Shown piece after piece: positions 1 through 8,379 of a DNA stretch of 64,000 nt. The notes under the pieces were generated by a model. That model did no database searches. It was not told the origin of the DNA and saw only the letters and a list, made by a program, of their open reading frames with translations. Within the stretch, counting starts at the first letter, position 1, and each line of letters begins with the position of its first letter. The position numbers and the translations under genes are program-made. The DNA is from Lutibacter sp. Hel_I_33_5 (GTDB lineage: Bacteria; Bacteroidota; Bacteroidia; Flavobacteriales; Flavobacteriaceae): the NCBI RefSeq assembly GCF_007827455.1, contig NZ_VISM01000001.1, positions 806,001-870,000 on the forward strand, in the 5' to 3' direction.

Positions 1-46
1 AACTTTATCAAAGTTGAGCTTTATATTTGGGAATATCTTTACTTAA

Positions 47-748
47 TTAGGTTTTATCTACTAATCTAAAACCTTCTCCATGAATATTTAAAATTTCAAC
101 ATTTTCATCTTTCTTTAAATATTTACGAAGCTTTGCTATGTATACATCCATACTTCTAGATGTAAAATAATTATCATCTCTCCAAATCTTTGTTAATGCA
201 AGCTCACGCGGCATTAAATCGTTTTTATGAACTGCCAACATGCGTAATAACTTACTTTCTTTTGGTGACAATTTTTGTGGTTCTCCTTCTTTACCAACTG
301 ATAAATGACGTAATTTAGAGTTAAAGAAAAAAGACCCTACTTCAAACTCAAATTGCTCATTATCTGCAGATTTATCAGCCTCTTTACGTTGTAAAATTGC
401 TTTGATTTTAAACAATAATACTTCAGAATCAAATGGTTTATTTAAATAATCATCTGCTCCTACTTGGTATCCTTTTAATACATCTTCTTTCATGGTTTTT
501 GCCGTTAAGAAAATAATTGGCACTTCTTTGTTTGTCGATCTAATATCTTGCGCAAGAGAAAAGCCATCTTTTCTTGGCATCATTACATCTAAAATACATA
601 AGTCATAATCGCTGTTTTTAAACATAATTAAGCCTTCTATACCATCTTTTGCATGTGTAACATTATAATCATTTAATGCTAAATAATCTTTTAAAACGGT
701 TCCAAAATTTGGATCGTCTTCTACTAATAAAATTTTTTTACTTCCCAT
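47..748 (-). CDS. OmpR-family response regulator
   Basis: A 233-residue two-component response regulator acting in the cytoplasm as a phosphorylation-controlled transcription factor. The receiver domain (about residues 4-120) has the acidic pair Asp11/Asp12, phospho-acceptor Asp54 (motif ILDVMMP), Thr82 and Lys104 (NKPF). The C-terminal part (about 135-231) is a winged-helix DNA-binding domain with the usual end (HGEGFRLV). It lies 10 bp downstream of the sensor kinase on the same strand, so the two are almost certainly one operon and a cognate pair. The layout resembles Bacteroidota RprX/RprY-type pairs, but the regulated genes cannot be told from this sequence. Length is normal. Confidence 0.95.
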   Translation of the reverse strand: MGSKKILLVEDDPNFGTVLKDYLALNDYNVTHAKDGIEGLIMFKNSDYDLCILDVMMPRKDGFSLAQDIRSTNKEVPIIFLTAKTMKEDVLKGYQVGADDYLNKPFDSEVLLFKIKAILQRKEADKSADNEQFEFEVGSFFFNSKLRHLSVGKEGEPQKLSPKESKLLRMLAVHKNDLMPRELALTKIWRDDNYFTSRSMDVYIAKLRKYLKKDENVEILNIHGEGFRLVDKT

Positions 749-758
749 AATATCATTT

Positions 759-2327
759 TTAAATTATTCCTAATTTTACTGTGAAAATACTTCCTTTGCC
801 CTTTTCACTTTCCACAATAACTGTGCCTTGATGGTTATCTATGATTTCTTTTACATAGGCTAATCCTAAACCATGACCTTTTACGTTATGTATATTACCC
901 TTATGCTCTCTATAAAATTTATCGAAAGCATATTTTTGAGCTTGCTTGCTCATTCCAATTCCTTCATCTTTAATTTTTAAGATGAAATATTTATTTGTAT
1001 TTTCTGTGTACACGTCAATTTTCGGTGCCTCATCAGAATATTTTAATGCGTTTTCTAAAATATTTACAACTACATTTGTTAAATGAAGCTGATTACCTAG
1101 CACTTCTGATGTAATTGCTTCCAAATGTGTTGTAATAGTCCCTCCTTTATCTTTTACTAATAAATCTACATGCGAAATTGCTTCATCAATAATATCATGT
1201 ACATCAACTGCATCTTTATTAATATCAACTTGATTCTTTTCTAATTTTGATATTCTCAAAACATTTTCTACCTGACCATGCATCCTTTTATTTTCCTGAC
1301 GAATCATACCCAAATAGCGCTTCACTTTTTCTTCATCATGAATAATCTTTGGATTTTTAATGGCATCAAGAGCAAGATTAATCGTTGCAATTGGCGTTTT
1401 AAACTCATGAGTCATATTATTAATAAAATCTGTTTTAATTTCTGATATTTTTTTCTGTCTAATTAATTGATATAATGAACTTGAAAACGCAATGATAATA
1501 ATGAATATAAAAAATAACGAAAGCAATAATATATTTGATATTTCTGCTAAAATGTGTTTATTTTTTGATGGAAAAGTTACATGTAATTTATAATCACTAT
1601 GTCCATTTTCATCTCTAAACAATGGATAATTCTGACTTTCTTTTCTGTCAATTCTAAAATATCCTGATTTTAGTTTGGTTGCTAAACCATCGTTACTATA
1701 AATACCATATTTATAGGCTATATTTATATTTCTTTTCCTTAACTCCTCACCTAAAACTTCACTAACTTCTCGATTACTAACTCGTTGATGAATGGGTTTA
1801 TTCCCTTGAAAATCAGATACTACTGAATTTATTTGAAATTTTTCAAATGCCCACTCTCTTTGAATAGATGTAAATCTTGTGTCTTCTGGTAAGGAGCTTA
1901 AATCTCCAGTATTTCTAATAGTACTTGTTTGAAAAAAATCTTTCTTAGAAATAATTCTCTTAAGCATAATAGTATCATTATCTAAAAAATCTGTCGGCAA
2001 CTTTATATTCTCTTCTAAAATAGTTGCACCAAAAGAAAATTTACGCTTACCAACGGTATCAATTTGTTGAAACAAATAGTTTTTTATTTCTGCATCATTG
2101 GCTAATTTTTGATTGTTAAAAATAGATCCGTAACGTGCATAAAATTCATCAAATTCTTTATCTTTAATTCTATCAGAAACTTTAGCTAATGCAATCTTTA
2201 CATCATTATTAAATTGCTGCTTTTTACTTTCTACGGCATTGTTTATCCAATACAATTGCACAGCAATAATTCCAATCAAGGAAATACTCATTAATACAAC
2301 AATAAGAATAAACATTTTCTTACGCAT
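759..2327 (-). CDS. Membrane sensor histidine kinase
   Basis: Sensor kinase of 522 residues, partner of the downstream response regulator. Transmembrane helix 1 is at about residues 5-28, followed by a periplasmic sensor region of about 235 residues without a recognised domain, and helix 2 at about 265-288. The kinase core follows directly with no obvious HAMP domain. The phospho-acceptor is His307 in NMTHEFKTP, the N box is near 424-428 (NILENALKYS), the G1 box near 454 (DEGIG) and the G2 box near 484 (GHGLGLA). I chose the ATG at 2327; an in-frame TTG six bases upstream is the alternative. The signal sensed is unknown. Confidence 0.94.
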   Translation of the reverse strand: MRKKMFILIVVLMSISLIGIIAVQLYWINNAVESKKQQFNNDVKIALAKVSDRIKDKEFDEFYARYGSIFNNQKLANDAEIKNYLFQQIDTVGKRKFSFGATILEENIKLPTDFLDNDTIMLKRIISKKDFFQTSTIRNTGDLSSLPEDTRFTSIQREWAFEKFQINSVVSDFQGNKPIHQRVSNREVSEVLGEELRKRNINIAYKYGIYSNDGLATKLKSGYFRIDRKESQNYPLFRDENGHSDYKLHVTFPSKNKHILAEISNILLLSLFFIFIIIIAFSSSLYQLIRQKKISEIKTDFINNMTHEFKTPIATINLALDAIKNPKIIHDEEKVKRYLGMIRQENKRMHGQVENVLRISKLEKNQVDINKDAVDVHDIIDEAISHVDLLVKDKGGTITTHLEAITSEVLGNQLHLTNVVVNILENALKYSDEAPKIDVYTENTNKYFILKIKDEGIGMSKQAQKYAFDKFYREHKGNIHNVKGHGLGLAYVKEIIDNHQGTVIVESEKGKGSIFTVKLGII

Positions 2328-2380
2328 ATTCAAAAATACTTTATATAACTTTTGGTGTTTAGCTTTTTAACTTAGATTAA

Positions 2381-2414
2381 CAAATATACTTTGTTTTTAA
2401 GAGGATTTTAACAA
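2381..2414 (-). promoter_or_regulatory. Putative promoter of the two-component operon
   Basis: On the minus strand a TATATTTG box (2388-2381) matches the Bacteroidota -7 consensus TAnnTTTG, with a TTG at 2414-2412 as the -33 element and a 23-bp spacer, at the long end of the range reported for Flavobacterium. It lies about 54 bp upstream of the kinase ATG. Pattern match only. Confidence 0.45.
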
Positions 2415-2429
2415 AATCATTGAATACTT

Positions 2430-3026
2430 TTAAACGTAAACTTGATTATTTGTTAAAATATTATGAATTCTTATAGCAATTTCTTGTGTTTCAATCAATG
2501 AAATATTGTTAATTATATAGTGAGATTGTAGTATTTTCTTTTCTTCTTTCCATTGATTTTTGATTCTATTTTTTACAGCAATTTCGGTAGTATTATCTCG
2601 TTTAACAACACGATTAATTCGTGTTTTTTCAGGAGCAGTAACAGTAATTATTTTATCACAAAATCGATCACTTCCATTTTCGAATAAGATTGCATTTTCG
2701 TATAAAATATAGTCTTTAGTATTATTAGATAAAATAAATGCTTTAAAATGCTTCTCTACTGCTGGATGTACAATACTATTAAGTGTTTTTAGCTTAGCCG
2801 CATCTTTAAAAACAATACCTGCAATAAAAGACCTATTTAATTTATTGTTTATATATGCATCTGCACCAAACTCGTTAATAAGTTCTTTTTTTATTTCTAA
2901 TGAGTTACTCATTAGTTTTTTAGCCTCAATGTCTGCTTGGTAAATTGCTACATTATTAAAGTTAGAAAAGATATTAAGTACTGTAGTCTTTCCACTCCCT
3001 ATTCCACCTGTTAAACCAACTACCAT
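2430..3026 (-). CDS. coaE: Dephospho-CoA kinase
   Basis: Phosphorylates the 3'-hydroxyl of dephospho-CoA with ATP, the last step of coenzyme A synthesis, in the cytoplasm. It has 198 residues, the normal length. The P-loop GGIGSGKT is at residues 7-14, followed by the expected YQAD segment near 29-32, the VHP motif and a C-terminal lid region rich in Arg and Lys. Its ATG overlaps the stop codon of the upstream YbbR-like gene by one base (TAATG), which suggests translational coupling. The pairing of coaE with a YbbR/CdaR-like gene is common in this family of bacteria. Confidence 0.95.
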   Translation of the reverse strand: MVVGLTGGIGSGKTTVLNIFSNFNNVAIYQADIEAKKLMSNSLEIKKELINEFGADAYINNKLNRSFIAGIVFKDAAKLKTLNSIVHPAVEKHFKAFILSNNTKDYILYENAILFENGSDRFCDKIITVTAPEKTRINRVVKRDNTTEIAVKNRIKNQWKEEKKILQSHYIINNISLIETQEIAIRIHNILTNNQVYV

Positions 3027-3961
3027 TATTTTATAATTAGGTATTCAATTTTTTCTGGCACAATTTTAACGGAAGTTACCATAGAAGATTTTGCTTTAAC
3101 TTTTGGTAATAAATAATTTAGATTATTTTCTTCAGAAATTTTATAATCACAAACTACAGAAAATGAATTTTTGCTTATTTTTTGAAAGTCTTTTAATCCT
3201 ACTTTAAAAATCACTTTTACTGTTTTAGGAAATGTATTCAATTTAACATCATCAGGTACATTTACTATAGAGAAATTAACTTCATACTCGCCCTCTGTAA
3301 ATTTATCTACCTCTCCAGAAATAGTTACTTGCGATAAATTTAATTTTATGTTCTCATCCTCTGGAATTACCAAGTTTAACTTTTTAGTAAAATCTGTAGC
3401 AACATCATTTAAAGTAATATTCTCCGTTAAGATTTCTACAATATTTTCTAGTTGATTATCTGTTCCAGAAACTAAAACACTGTCTGGTACTACTTTTAAT
3501 AGACTAGAAGAATTATAACCTAATTGATATTTAATAGATACATCTGGCACTACAGGAATCATTTTTGAGGTTAAACTACCTAACTCAATAAAAATAGTAT
3601 CTGTTAATACTTGATTAATAATTAATCCTGATTTTAATTGTTTCTGAATATTTGCTTTTCTTTTCTCTGGAATAAGGTAATATTGAGAACTATTCTTTTT
3701 AATTAATTTATCGATAGCAAGAACAATATTCTTTTGACTAAACTTTCTAGTTAAAATTTTAAAACCTGAACCAGTAATACTTAATGAAATAAATTTCTCA
3801 GGCTCTTTTTGCATCAATTTATCTTGTGGCAACTTACTATAGGATACGGGTATTTTGAATTCCGTTGTATATTCTTTAGACAAAGTAATAAGCATCCAAA
3901 TTAAAATTGAAGCAACTAAAAAGTAGATAAATGTTTTTGATATATTGGTTGGTTTTTTCAA
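3026..3961 (-). CDS. YbbR/CdaR-like membrane-anchored protein
   Basis: A 311-residue protein with one N-terminal transmembrane helix (about residues 9-27) and an extracytoplasmic part made of beta-rich YbbR-like repeats. In Firmicutes, CdaR of this family regulates the diadenylate cyclase CdaA. No CdaA gene lies in this window, so a c-di-AMP role is only an inference from the family. The gene starts after the hairpin terminator at 4003-4030 and is coupled to coaE by a TAATG overlap. The family assignment rests on overall layout and repeated hydrophobic/Pro-Asp patterns rather than on a catalytic motif. Confidence 0.75.
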   Translation of the reverse strand: MKKPTNISKTFIYFLVASILIWMLITLSKEYTTEFKIPVSYSKLPQDKLMQKEPEKFISLSITGSGFKILTRKFSQKNIVLAIDKLIKKNSSQYYLIPEKRKANIQKQLKSGLIINQVLTDTIFIELGSLTSKMIPVVPDVSIKYQLGYNSSSLLKVVPDSVLVSGTDNQLENIVEILTENITLNDVATDFTKKLNLVIPEDENIKLNLSQVTISGEVDKFTEGEYEVNFSIVNVPDDVKLNTFPKTVKVIFKVGLKDFQKISKNSFSVVCDYKISEENNLNYLLPKVKAKSSMVTSVKIVPEKIEYLIIK

Positions 3962-4002
3962 AGTATAAAATTATGATGCAATCTACATAAATCCTTAAAA
4001 AC

Positions 4003-4030
4003 AAAAAAGTGAGCTATTGCTCACTTTTTT
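4003..4030 (-). terminator. Bidirectional-looking hairpin terminator after yajC
   Basis: A perfect 12-bp inverted repeat (4003-4014 with 4019-4030, loop TATT) has a GTGAGC core flanked by A6 on one side and T6 on the other. It sits 20 bp beyond the yajC stop and 41 bp before the next start, so it probably ends the nusB-DUF1573-yajC unit. Confidence 0.85.
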
Positions 4031-4050
4031 AATTAGATAAAAATATCTTT

Positions 4051-4371
4051 TTACTTTTTAGCTACTGCTGGAGCATATTTTTTACTAAGCTCCATTGATA
4101 ATGCAGTTCTTTCAAATTTAATTTTACCAGCTCCAGTTTCAATGGTTACCGTATTATCATTATCGTTTAATTCAATGATTTTCCCGTGAATACCACTAGA
4201 GGTTATTACTTTGCTTCCTTTTTTTATAGTTGCTTGAAATTTCTTTTCATTTTTCTGACGATTCATTTGTGGACGAATCATAAAAAAATACAATACCAAA
4301 ATCATTGCTAAAAAAGGTAACATACTAGCAATAGAAGAACTAGACTGTAAAAATATTGTTGTTAAATACAT
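4051..4371 (-). CDS. yajC: Sec translocon accessory subunit YajC
   Basis: A small inner-membrane protein of 106 residues associated with SecDF and the Sec protein-export channel. It has a single hydrophobic helix (about residues 13-32) ending in FMIRPQ, the family hallmark, then a basic cytoplasmic segment and a compact beta domain with the family pattern GSKVITSSGIHGKI. It overlaps the DUF1573 gene stop by one base (TAATG) and is followed by a strong hairpin. SecDF is not encoded in the window. Confidence 0.96.
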   Translation of the reverse strand: MYLTTIFLQSSSSIASMLPFLAMILVLYFFMIRPQMNRQKNEKKFQATIKKGSKVITSSGIHGKIIELNDNDNTVTIETGAGKIKFERTALSMELSKKYAPAVAKK

Positions 4372-4898
4372 TAATTATTTTTTTTAGAATCTAACTTTTG
4401 AATATGATTTGCATCAATCTTATTGTTAACATTTAATTTTTTACCACTAGGAGTTACCATTCCAGTTAATTTTAAAACTTCTCTACCAACCGCTGTATTC
4501 GTATACAATGTAACTGTTTTAGCTTGTTTATTTGGTTTACCAGAAGTGTTAAATTTAACCTGAACATCAGCAGATTGACCTGGTTTAATTGGCTTTTTCG
4601 GCCATACAGGCACAGTACATCCACAAGAACCTTGTGCGTTTGTAATGACTAAATCTGTTTTACCAGTATTAGTTACTTTGAAAGCAGTCTCTACGATATC
4701 ACCTTCTTTTACAGTTCCAAAATCATACACAGATTTATCAAAACTGATTGTTGGCGCTCCTTCACTGATTTCTACATCTCTTTTTGCTGCAGTCTCTAAG
4801 TTACTTTTGTTAACTTTAGATTTTGCATTTGTTTCTCCACAAGAAACTAATAAAGTTGCGCTTGTGAAAAATGCTATAAGTACAATTAATTTTTTCAT
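4371..4898 (-). CDS. DUF1573 lipoprotein
   Basis: A 175-residue predicted lipoprotein. The signal peptide ends in a lipobox (LVSC) with the lipidated Cys at residue 20. The mature part has the DUF1573 immunoglobulin-like fold signature: FDFG-type start (YDFGTVKEGD), then VTNTGKTDLVI and the conserved GSCGCTVP with two Cys, and a GQSADVQVKF strand. Members are widespread and often multicopy in Bacteroidota, with no firm function. The context between nusB and yajC is conserved in Flavobacteriia and gives little further clue. Confidence 0.9.
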   Translation of the reverse strand: MKKLIVLIAFFTSATLLVSCGETNAKSKVNKSNLETAAKRDVEISEGAPTISFDKSVYDFGTVKEGDIVETAFKVTNTGKTDLVITNAQGSCGCTVPVWPKKPIKPGQSADVQVKFNTSGKPNKQAKTVTLYTNTAVGREVLKLTGMVTPSGKKLNVNNKIDANHIQKLDSKKNN

Positions 4899-4931
4899 GA
4901 TATTTAATATATTTTATGTAAAAATAATAAT

Positions 4932-5870
4932 TTATAATAATCCACGCCCAATTTTAACAATTCTTTTGCTTTCTATAAACTCTTTAGATATTTTATCTAA
5001 GACTCCATTTACAAAATAACTGCTCTTTTGAGTTGAATAATCTTTGGCTAATTCTATATATTCATTAATAGTAACTCTGGTAGGTATAGATGGGAAATTC
5101 AAGAATTCGCTAATAGCCATTTTAATCAGAATCATGTCAATATCTGCTATCCTATCATTTTCCCAATTAGGTGTTTTTTCTTGAATATCTTTCTCGTATT
5201 CTGTATGATTTAATATTGTTTTCTTAAATAAATCACTTACAAAATCTTCATCATCTTGATCTTTATAAATATTCCCTAATATAAAGGTAGAACCTGCTTT
5301 CTGCTTATTTAATACTCTTACAATCCATGAATTAACAAAAGGGATATCGTCTATCCAAGTAATCATTTTATCTTCGTAGTATTCAAATAATTTTTCATTT
5401 GGTGCAATAATCTCTTTAAAAAAGTCGATTACAAAGTTTCTATCAACTTTAAAAGATTCATCATCAGAATTCATATAATTCTTATATAAATCACTTTTTA
5501 ATAATGCATCAAAAATTATTTTTATATACTCATCATCAAGCTCCCAATTGTTCAGTTTTTTATCTTCGATATATGTTTTTAAAGATTGACTTTTAGCCAA
5601 GTTATTAATCACAATATTATTGACAAATCTAGTGTTGGGTTGTAAATCTTCTTTAGTTGCTAAGATTTTTTTCTTTGAAAGTGAAATCTTTTTATTTGCT
5701 AATTTTTGTACTTCAATAAGAATTTGAAGTTGTAATACAAACAAATCGAGCATTTTAACGATACTGAATTTTAAGAATTTTTCTTCTTTTATAACATCAT
5801 CATTATGTGATTGCATCATTGCATATAAAGACTGCATCACTTTAACTCTAATATGTCTTCTGTTTATCAT
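4932..5870 (-). CDS. nusB: Transcription antitermination factor NusB
   Basis: RNA-binding component of the NusB-NusE complex that promotes antitermination of rRNA transcription. The 312-residue length is about twice that of enterobacterial NusB and typical for Bacteroidota, where the canonical domain forms the C-terminal half. The start (INRRHIRVKVMQSLYA) has the conserved RR..R..MQ.LYA pattern, and the C-terminal half carries DIDMILIKMAISEFL and the conserved TRVTINEYIELAKDYS. First gene of the nusB-DUF1573-yajC unit (gap 33 bp to the next), with a good promoter match at 5921-5948. Confidence 0.95.
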   Translation of the reverse strand: MINRRHIRVKVMQSLYAMMQSHNDDVIKEEKFLKFSIVKMLDLFVLQLQILIEVQKLANKKISLSKKKILATKEDLQPNTRFVNNIVINNLAKSQSLKTYIEDKKLNNWELDDEYIKIIFDALLKSDLYKNYMNSDDESFKVDRNFVIDFFKEIIAPNEKLFEYYEDKMITWIDDIPFVNSWIVRVLNKQKAGSTFILGNIYKDQDDEDFVSDLFKKTILNHTEYEKDIQEKTPNWENDRIADIDMILIKMAISEFLNFPSIPTRVTINEYIELAKDYSTQKSSYFVNGVLDKISKEFIESKRIVKIGRGLL

Positions 5871-5920
5871 TTTACTAAAGAACTTATTTAAAAACGATAG
5901 AAAAAATTTCTAACGAGCAA

Positions 5921-5948
5921 CAAAAATAGTATTATTTATCATTCTACA
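5921..5948 (-). promoter_or_regulatory. Putative nusB promoter
   Basis: Read on the minus strand, TTG at 5948-5946, a 17-bp spacer and TATTTTTG at 5928-5921 match the Bacteroidota TTG / TAnnTTTG consensus fully. Transcription would start roughly at 5914, leaving a leader of about 45 bases before the nusB ATG. Confidence 0.6.
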
Positions 5949-6083
5949 ATGACGAATATCATTCTTTTTTTTATCATTTCTTATTCAATAAATATTAAAA
6001 TTAAAACCAACAGTTTAACAGAAATTATTCCTTTTAAAACTTTATCTTCGCTCACAAGAATTATAATTTTTTCCTTACACTCA

Positions 6084-7838
6084 TTGAAAGCACTTAAATA
6101 TCTAAATAAATATTTTATAAAATACAAATGGCGGTTTTTACTTGGAATTGTCATTACTATTTGCTCTAAGTTTTTCTCACTAGAAATTCCGCAATTAATT
6201 AGAAAATCTTTAAACATTGTTGAAGATTATCTTAAAGATGATATAACTGATTTAGAATATGTTAAACACAAGTTATTCATTAACATTTTACTTATTATAG
6301 GTTTTGTTTTATTAGCTGGTATATTCACTTTTTTTATGCGTCAAATGTTGATTGTTAGCTCTAGATTGATTGAGTTTGATTTAAAAAATGAAATCTATCA
6401 GCAATACCAAAAACTCTCTTTAAACTTCTATAAAAAAAATAGAACTGGAGATTTAATGAGTAGAATTAGTGAAGATGTAAGTAATGTAAGAATGTACTTT
6501 GGCCCAGGAGTAATGTATACCTTAAATGTAATCTTTCTTTTTGGTGTTGGTTTTACAAGAATGGTTCAAGTAGATGCTAAGCTTACAATGTACACTTTAT
6601 TACCTTTCCCTATTTTATCAGTTTCAGTATTTATTGTGAGTAGAATGATAAATAAACGAAGTAAAATTGTTCAACAATATCTTTCTAAATTAACTACGTT
6701 TAATCAAGAATTTTTCTCGGGTATTAATGTGGTAAAGTCATACGGAATAGAAAAAACTATTATTGATAATTTTGATGAACTAGCAGATCAAAGCAAACAA
6801 AAAAACATCGATTTATATAAGGTGCAAGCCTTGTTTTTTCCTTTAATGATACTTTTAATTGGAATTAGTAATCTTTTAGTCATTTATATAGGCGGTAAAC
6901 AATACATTGCTGGCGAGATTAAAATTGGTGTTATTGCAGAATTCATTTTATATGTAAACATTCTTACATGGCCAGTTGCTGTTGTTGGGTGGGTGACATC
7001 GATTGTTCAAAAAGCAGAAGCTTCTCAACAAAGAATTAACGAGTTTTTAAAAGAAATTCCAGAGATTCAGAATACAGTAGATACACCAACAAAAATAGAT
7101 GGTAAAGTTGAATTTAAAAATGTTTCTATAACCTATGATGACACAAACATTACAGCCTTAAATAATATTAGTTTTTCTGTTGAAAAAGGTGAAACTTTAG
7201 CAATTTTAGGAAAAACAGGTTCTGGAAAATCAACCATAGTTAGTTTAATTAATAGATTATATGATGTTACGGATGGTGAAGTCTTAATAGATGCAACGCC
7301 GATACAAGATTGTAATTTGTTTGATGTAAGAGATCAAATAGGGAGTGTGCCACAAGATCCATTTCTATTTTCTGATACCATCGGAAATAATATAAAGTTT
7401 GGTGATGAAAATGCTACACAAGAAGAAATAATAGCAGCAGCAAAAAATGCGGTTGTACATAAAAATGTCATCAATTTTAAAGATGGATACGACACTATTT
7501 TAGGAGAACGAGGTGTAACATTGTCTGGTGGACAGAAACAACGTGTTTCTATTGCTAGAGCTATCATTAAAAATCCACAAATATTAATTTTCGACGATTG
7601 TTTATCAGCAGTTGATACAGAAACCGAAGAAAAGATATTGTCTAATTTAGATAAAGTATCTAAAAACAAAACTACATTTATCATTAGCCATCGAGTTTCT
7701 TCAGCAAAAAATGCTGATAAAATCATTATTTTAGATGAAGGGAAAATCATTCAGAAAGGAACTCATAATCAATTAATAAAAGAAGATGGATACTATAAAG
7801 AACTTTATAATCAACAGCTTTTAGAAAAAGAAATTTAG
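6084..7838 (+). CDS. ABC exporter, fused membrane and ATPase domains
   Basis: A half-transporter of 584 residues: an N-terminal six-helix exporter membrane domain (about residues 15-310) and a C-terminal ATPase domain. The Walker A is GKTGSGKS near 376-383, the signature LSGGQKQR near 480, and the H-loop histidine is in FIISHRVSS. The Walker B end reads FDDCLSAVD, so the usual catalytic Glu is Asp, as in degenerate sites of heterodimeric exporters. I start it at TTG 6084 (KALKYLNKYF), which fits the family length. The in-frame ATG at 5949 would add 45 atypical residues and would overlap the nusB promoter. The substrate is unknown. Confidence 0.9.
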   Translation: MKALKYLNKYFIKYKWRFLLGIVITICSKFFSLEIPQLIRKSLNIVEDYLKDDITDLEYVKHKLFINILLIIGFVLLAGIFTFFMRQMLIVSSRLIEFDLKNEIYQQYQKLSLNFYKKNRTGDLMSRISEDVSNVRMYFGPGVMYTLNVIFLFGVGFTRMVQVDAKLTMYTLLPFPILSVSVFIVSRMINKRSKIVQQYLSKLTTFNQEFFSGINVVKSYGIEKTIIDNFDELADQSKQKNIDLYKVQALFFPLMILLIGISNLLVIYIGGKQYIAGEIKIGVIAEFILYVNILTWPVAVVGWVTSIVQKAEASQQRINEFLKEIPEIQNTVDTPTKIDGKVEFKNVSITYDDTNITALNNISFSVEKGETLAILGKTGSGKSTIVSLINRLYDVTDGEVLIDATPIQDCNLFDVRDQIGSVPQDPFLFSDTIGNNIKFGDENATQEEIIAAAKNAVVHKNVINFKDGYDTILGERGVTLSGGQKQRVSIARAIIKNPQILIFDDCLSAVDTETEEKILSNLDKVSKNKTTFIISHRVSSAKNADKIIILDEGKIIQKGTHNQLIKEDGYYKELYNQQLLEKEI

Positions 7839-7847
7839 CCTTAGCCA

Positions 7848-7876
7848 TTGCCAAGTGAAATATTTTGTTAGTTTTG
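7848..7876 (+). promoter_or_regulatory. Putative promoter of the DUF3276 gene
   Basis: TTG at 7848-7850, an 18-bp spacer and TAGTTTTG at 7869-7876 match the Bacteroidota consensus TTG / TAnnTTTG. The match lies just after the exporter stop codon and about 44 bp before the DUF3276 ATG. Confidence 0.6.
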
Positions 7877-7919
7877 TTGGCTTATTATTATAACAAACAA
7901 CATACTATTTTAAGAAATT

Positions 7920-8297
7920 ATGGCAGAGAGAGTTGAACAAGAAGAAATTTTTTCTCAAGTTTTAAGAGCTGGGAGAAGAACCTATTTTTTTGATGTAAGA
8001 GCAACAAAAGCAGACGATTATTACCTAACCGTAACAGAAAGTAAAAAATTTACTCATGATGATGGTTCTTTCCATTATCAAAAACACAAAATCTATTTAT
8101 ACAAAGAAGATTTTGCTGATTTTCATGAAATGTTAGGAAAAGCAACCGATTACATTATTAATGAAAAAGGGAGTGAAGTAATTAGCGAACGTCATCAAAA
8201 AAATTACAAGAAAGAAGAAGCGGTAACTGAAGAACCTACAACAGAAGAAGCTAAAACTCCAGAAAGTTTTACAGATGTTTCTTTTGAGGATATTTAG
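7920..8297 (+). CDS. DUF3276 / PUR-alpha-like nucleic acid-binding protein
   Basis: A 125-residue protein of the DUF3276 family, the bacterial PUR-alpha-like fold. The conserved core is the first 75 or so residues: an EEIFSQVLRAGRRTYFFDVR start, YYLTVTESKK, then HKIYLYKEDF. The tail is acidic, Glu- and Thr-rich and probably disordered. A Bacteroidota-type relative is known to bind single-stranded DNA or RNA; the cellular role is not settled. It has its own promoter match and is followed by a hairpin terminator at 8343-8379, so it is probably monocistronic. Confidence 0.9.
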   Translation: MAERVEQEEIFSQVLRAGRRTYFFDVRATKADDYYLTVTESKKFTHDDGSFHYQKHKIYLYKEDFADFHEMLGKATDYIINEKGSEVISERHQKNYKKEEAVTEEPTTEEAKTPESFTDVSFEDI

Positions 8298-8342
8298 AAA
8301 AGTCGTACCTTTAAAATAATTAATTCAAATTTTATACATTTA

Positions 8343-8379
8343 AAAGGCTATAGACGTAAAAGTTTATAGCTTTTTTTTT
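8343..8379 (+). terminator. Hairpin terminator after the DUF3276 gene
   Basis: A stem pairs 8343-8352 (AAAGGCTATA) with 8365-8374 (TATAGCTTTT, one G-U pair) and runs into a T tract to 8379. It abuts the stop codon of the convergent isochorismate synthase gene at 8378. Confidence 0.65.

Noticed and set aside
4645..5019. Plus-strand open frame opposite the DUF1573 gene
   Set aside because: It is a shadow of the DUF1573 and nusB genes, with no domain or signal of its own.
5949..6083. N-terminal extension of the exporter from the ATG at 5949
   Set aside because: The 45 extra residues do not resemble the family, the region overlaps the divergent nusB promoter, and the TTG at 6084 gives the expected length.
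7334..7750. Minus-strand open frame inside the exporter ATPase domain
   Set aside because: Antisense shadow of a well-conserved ATPase region; no independent support.
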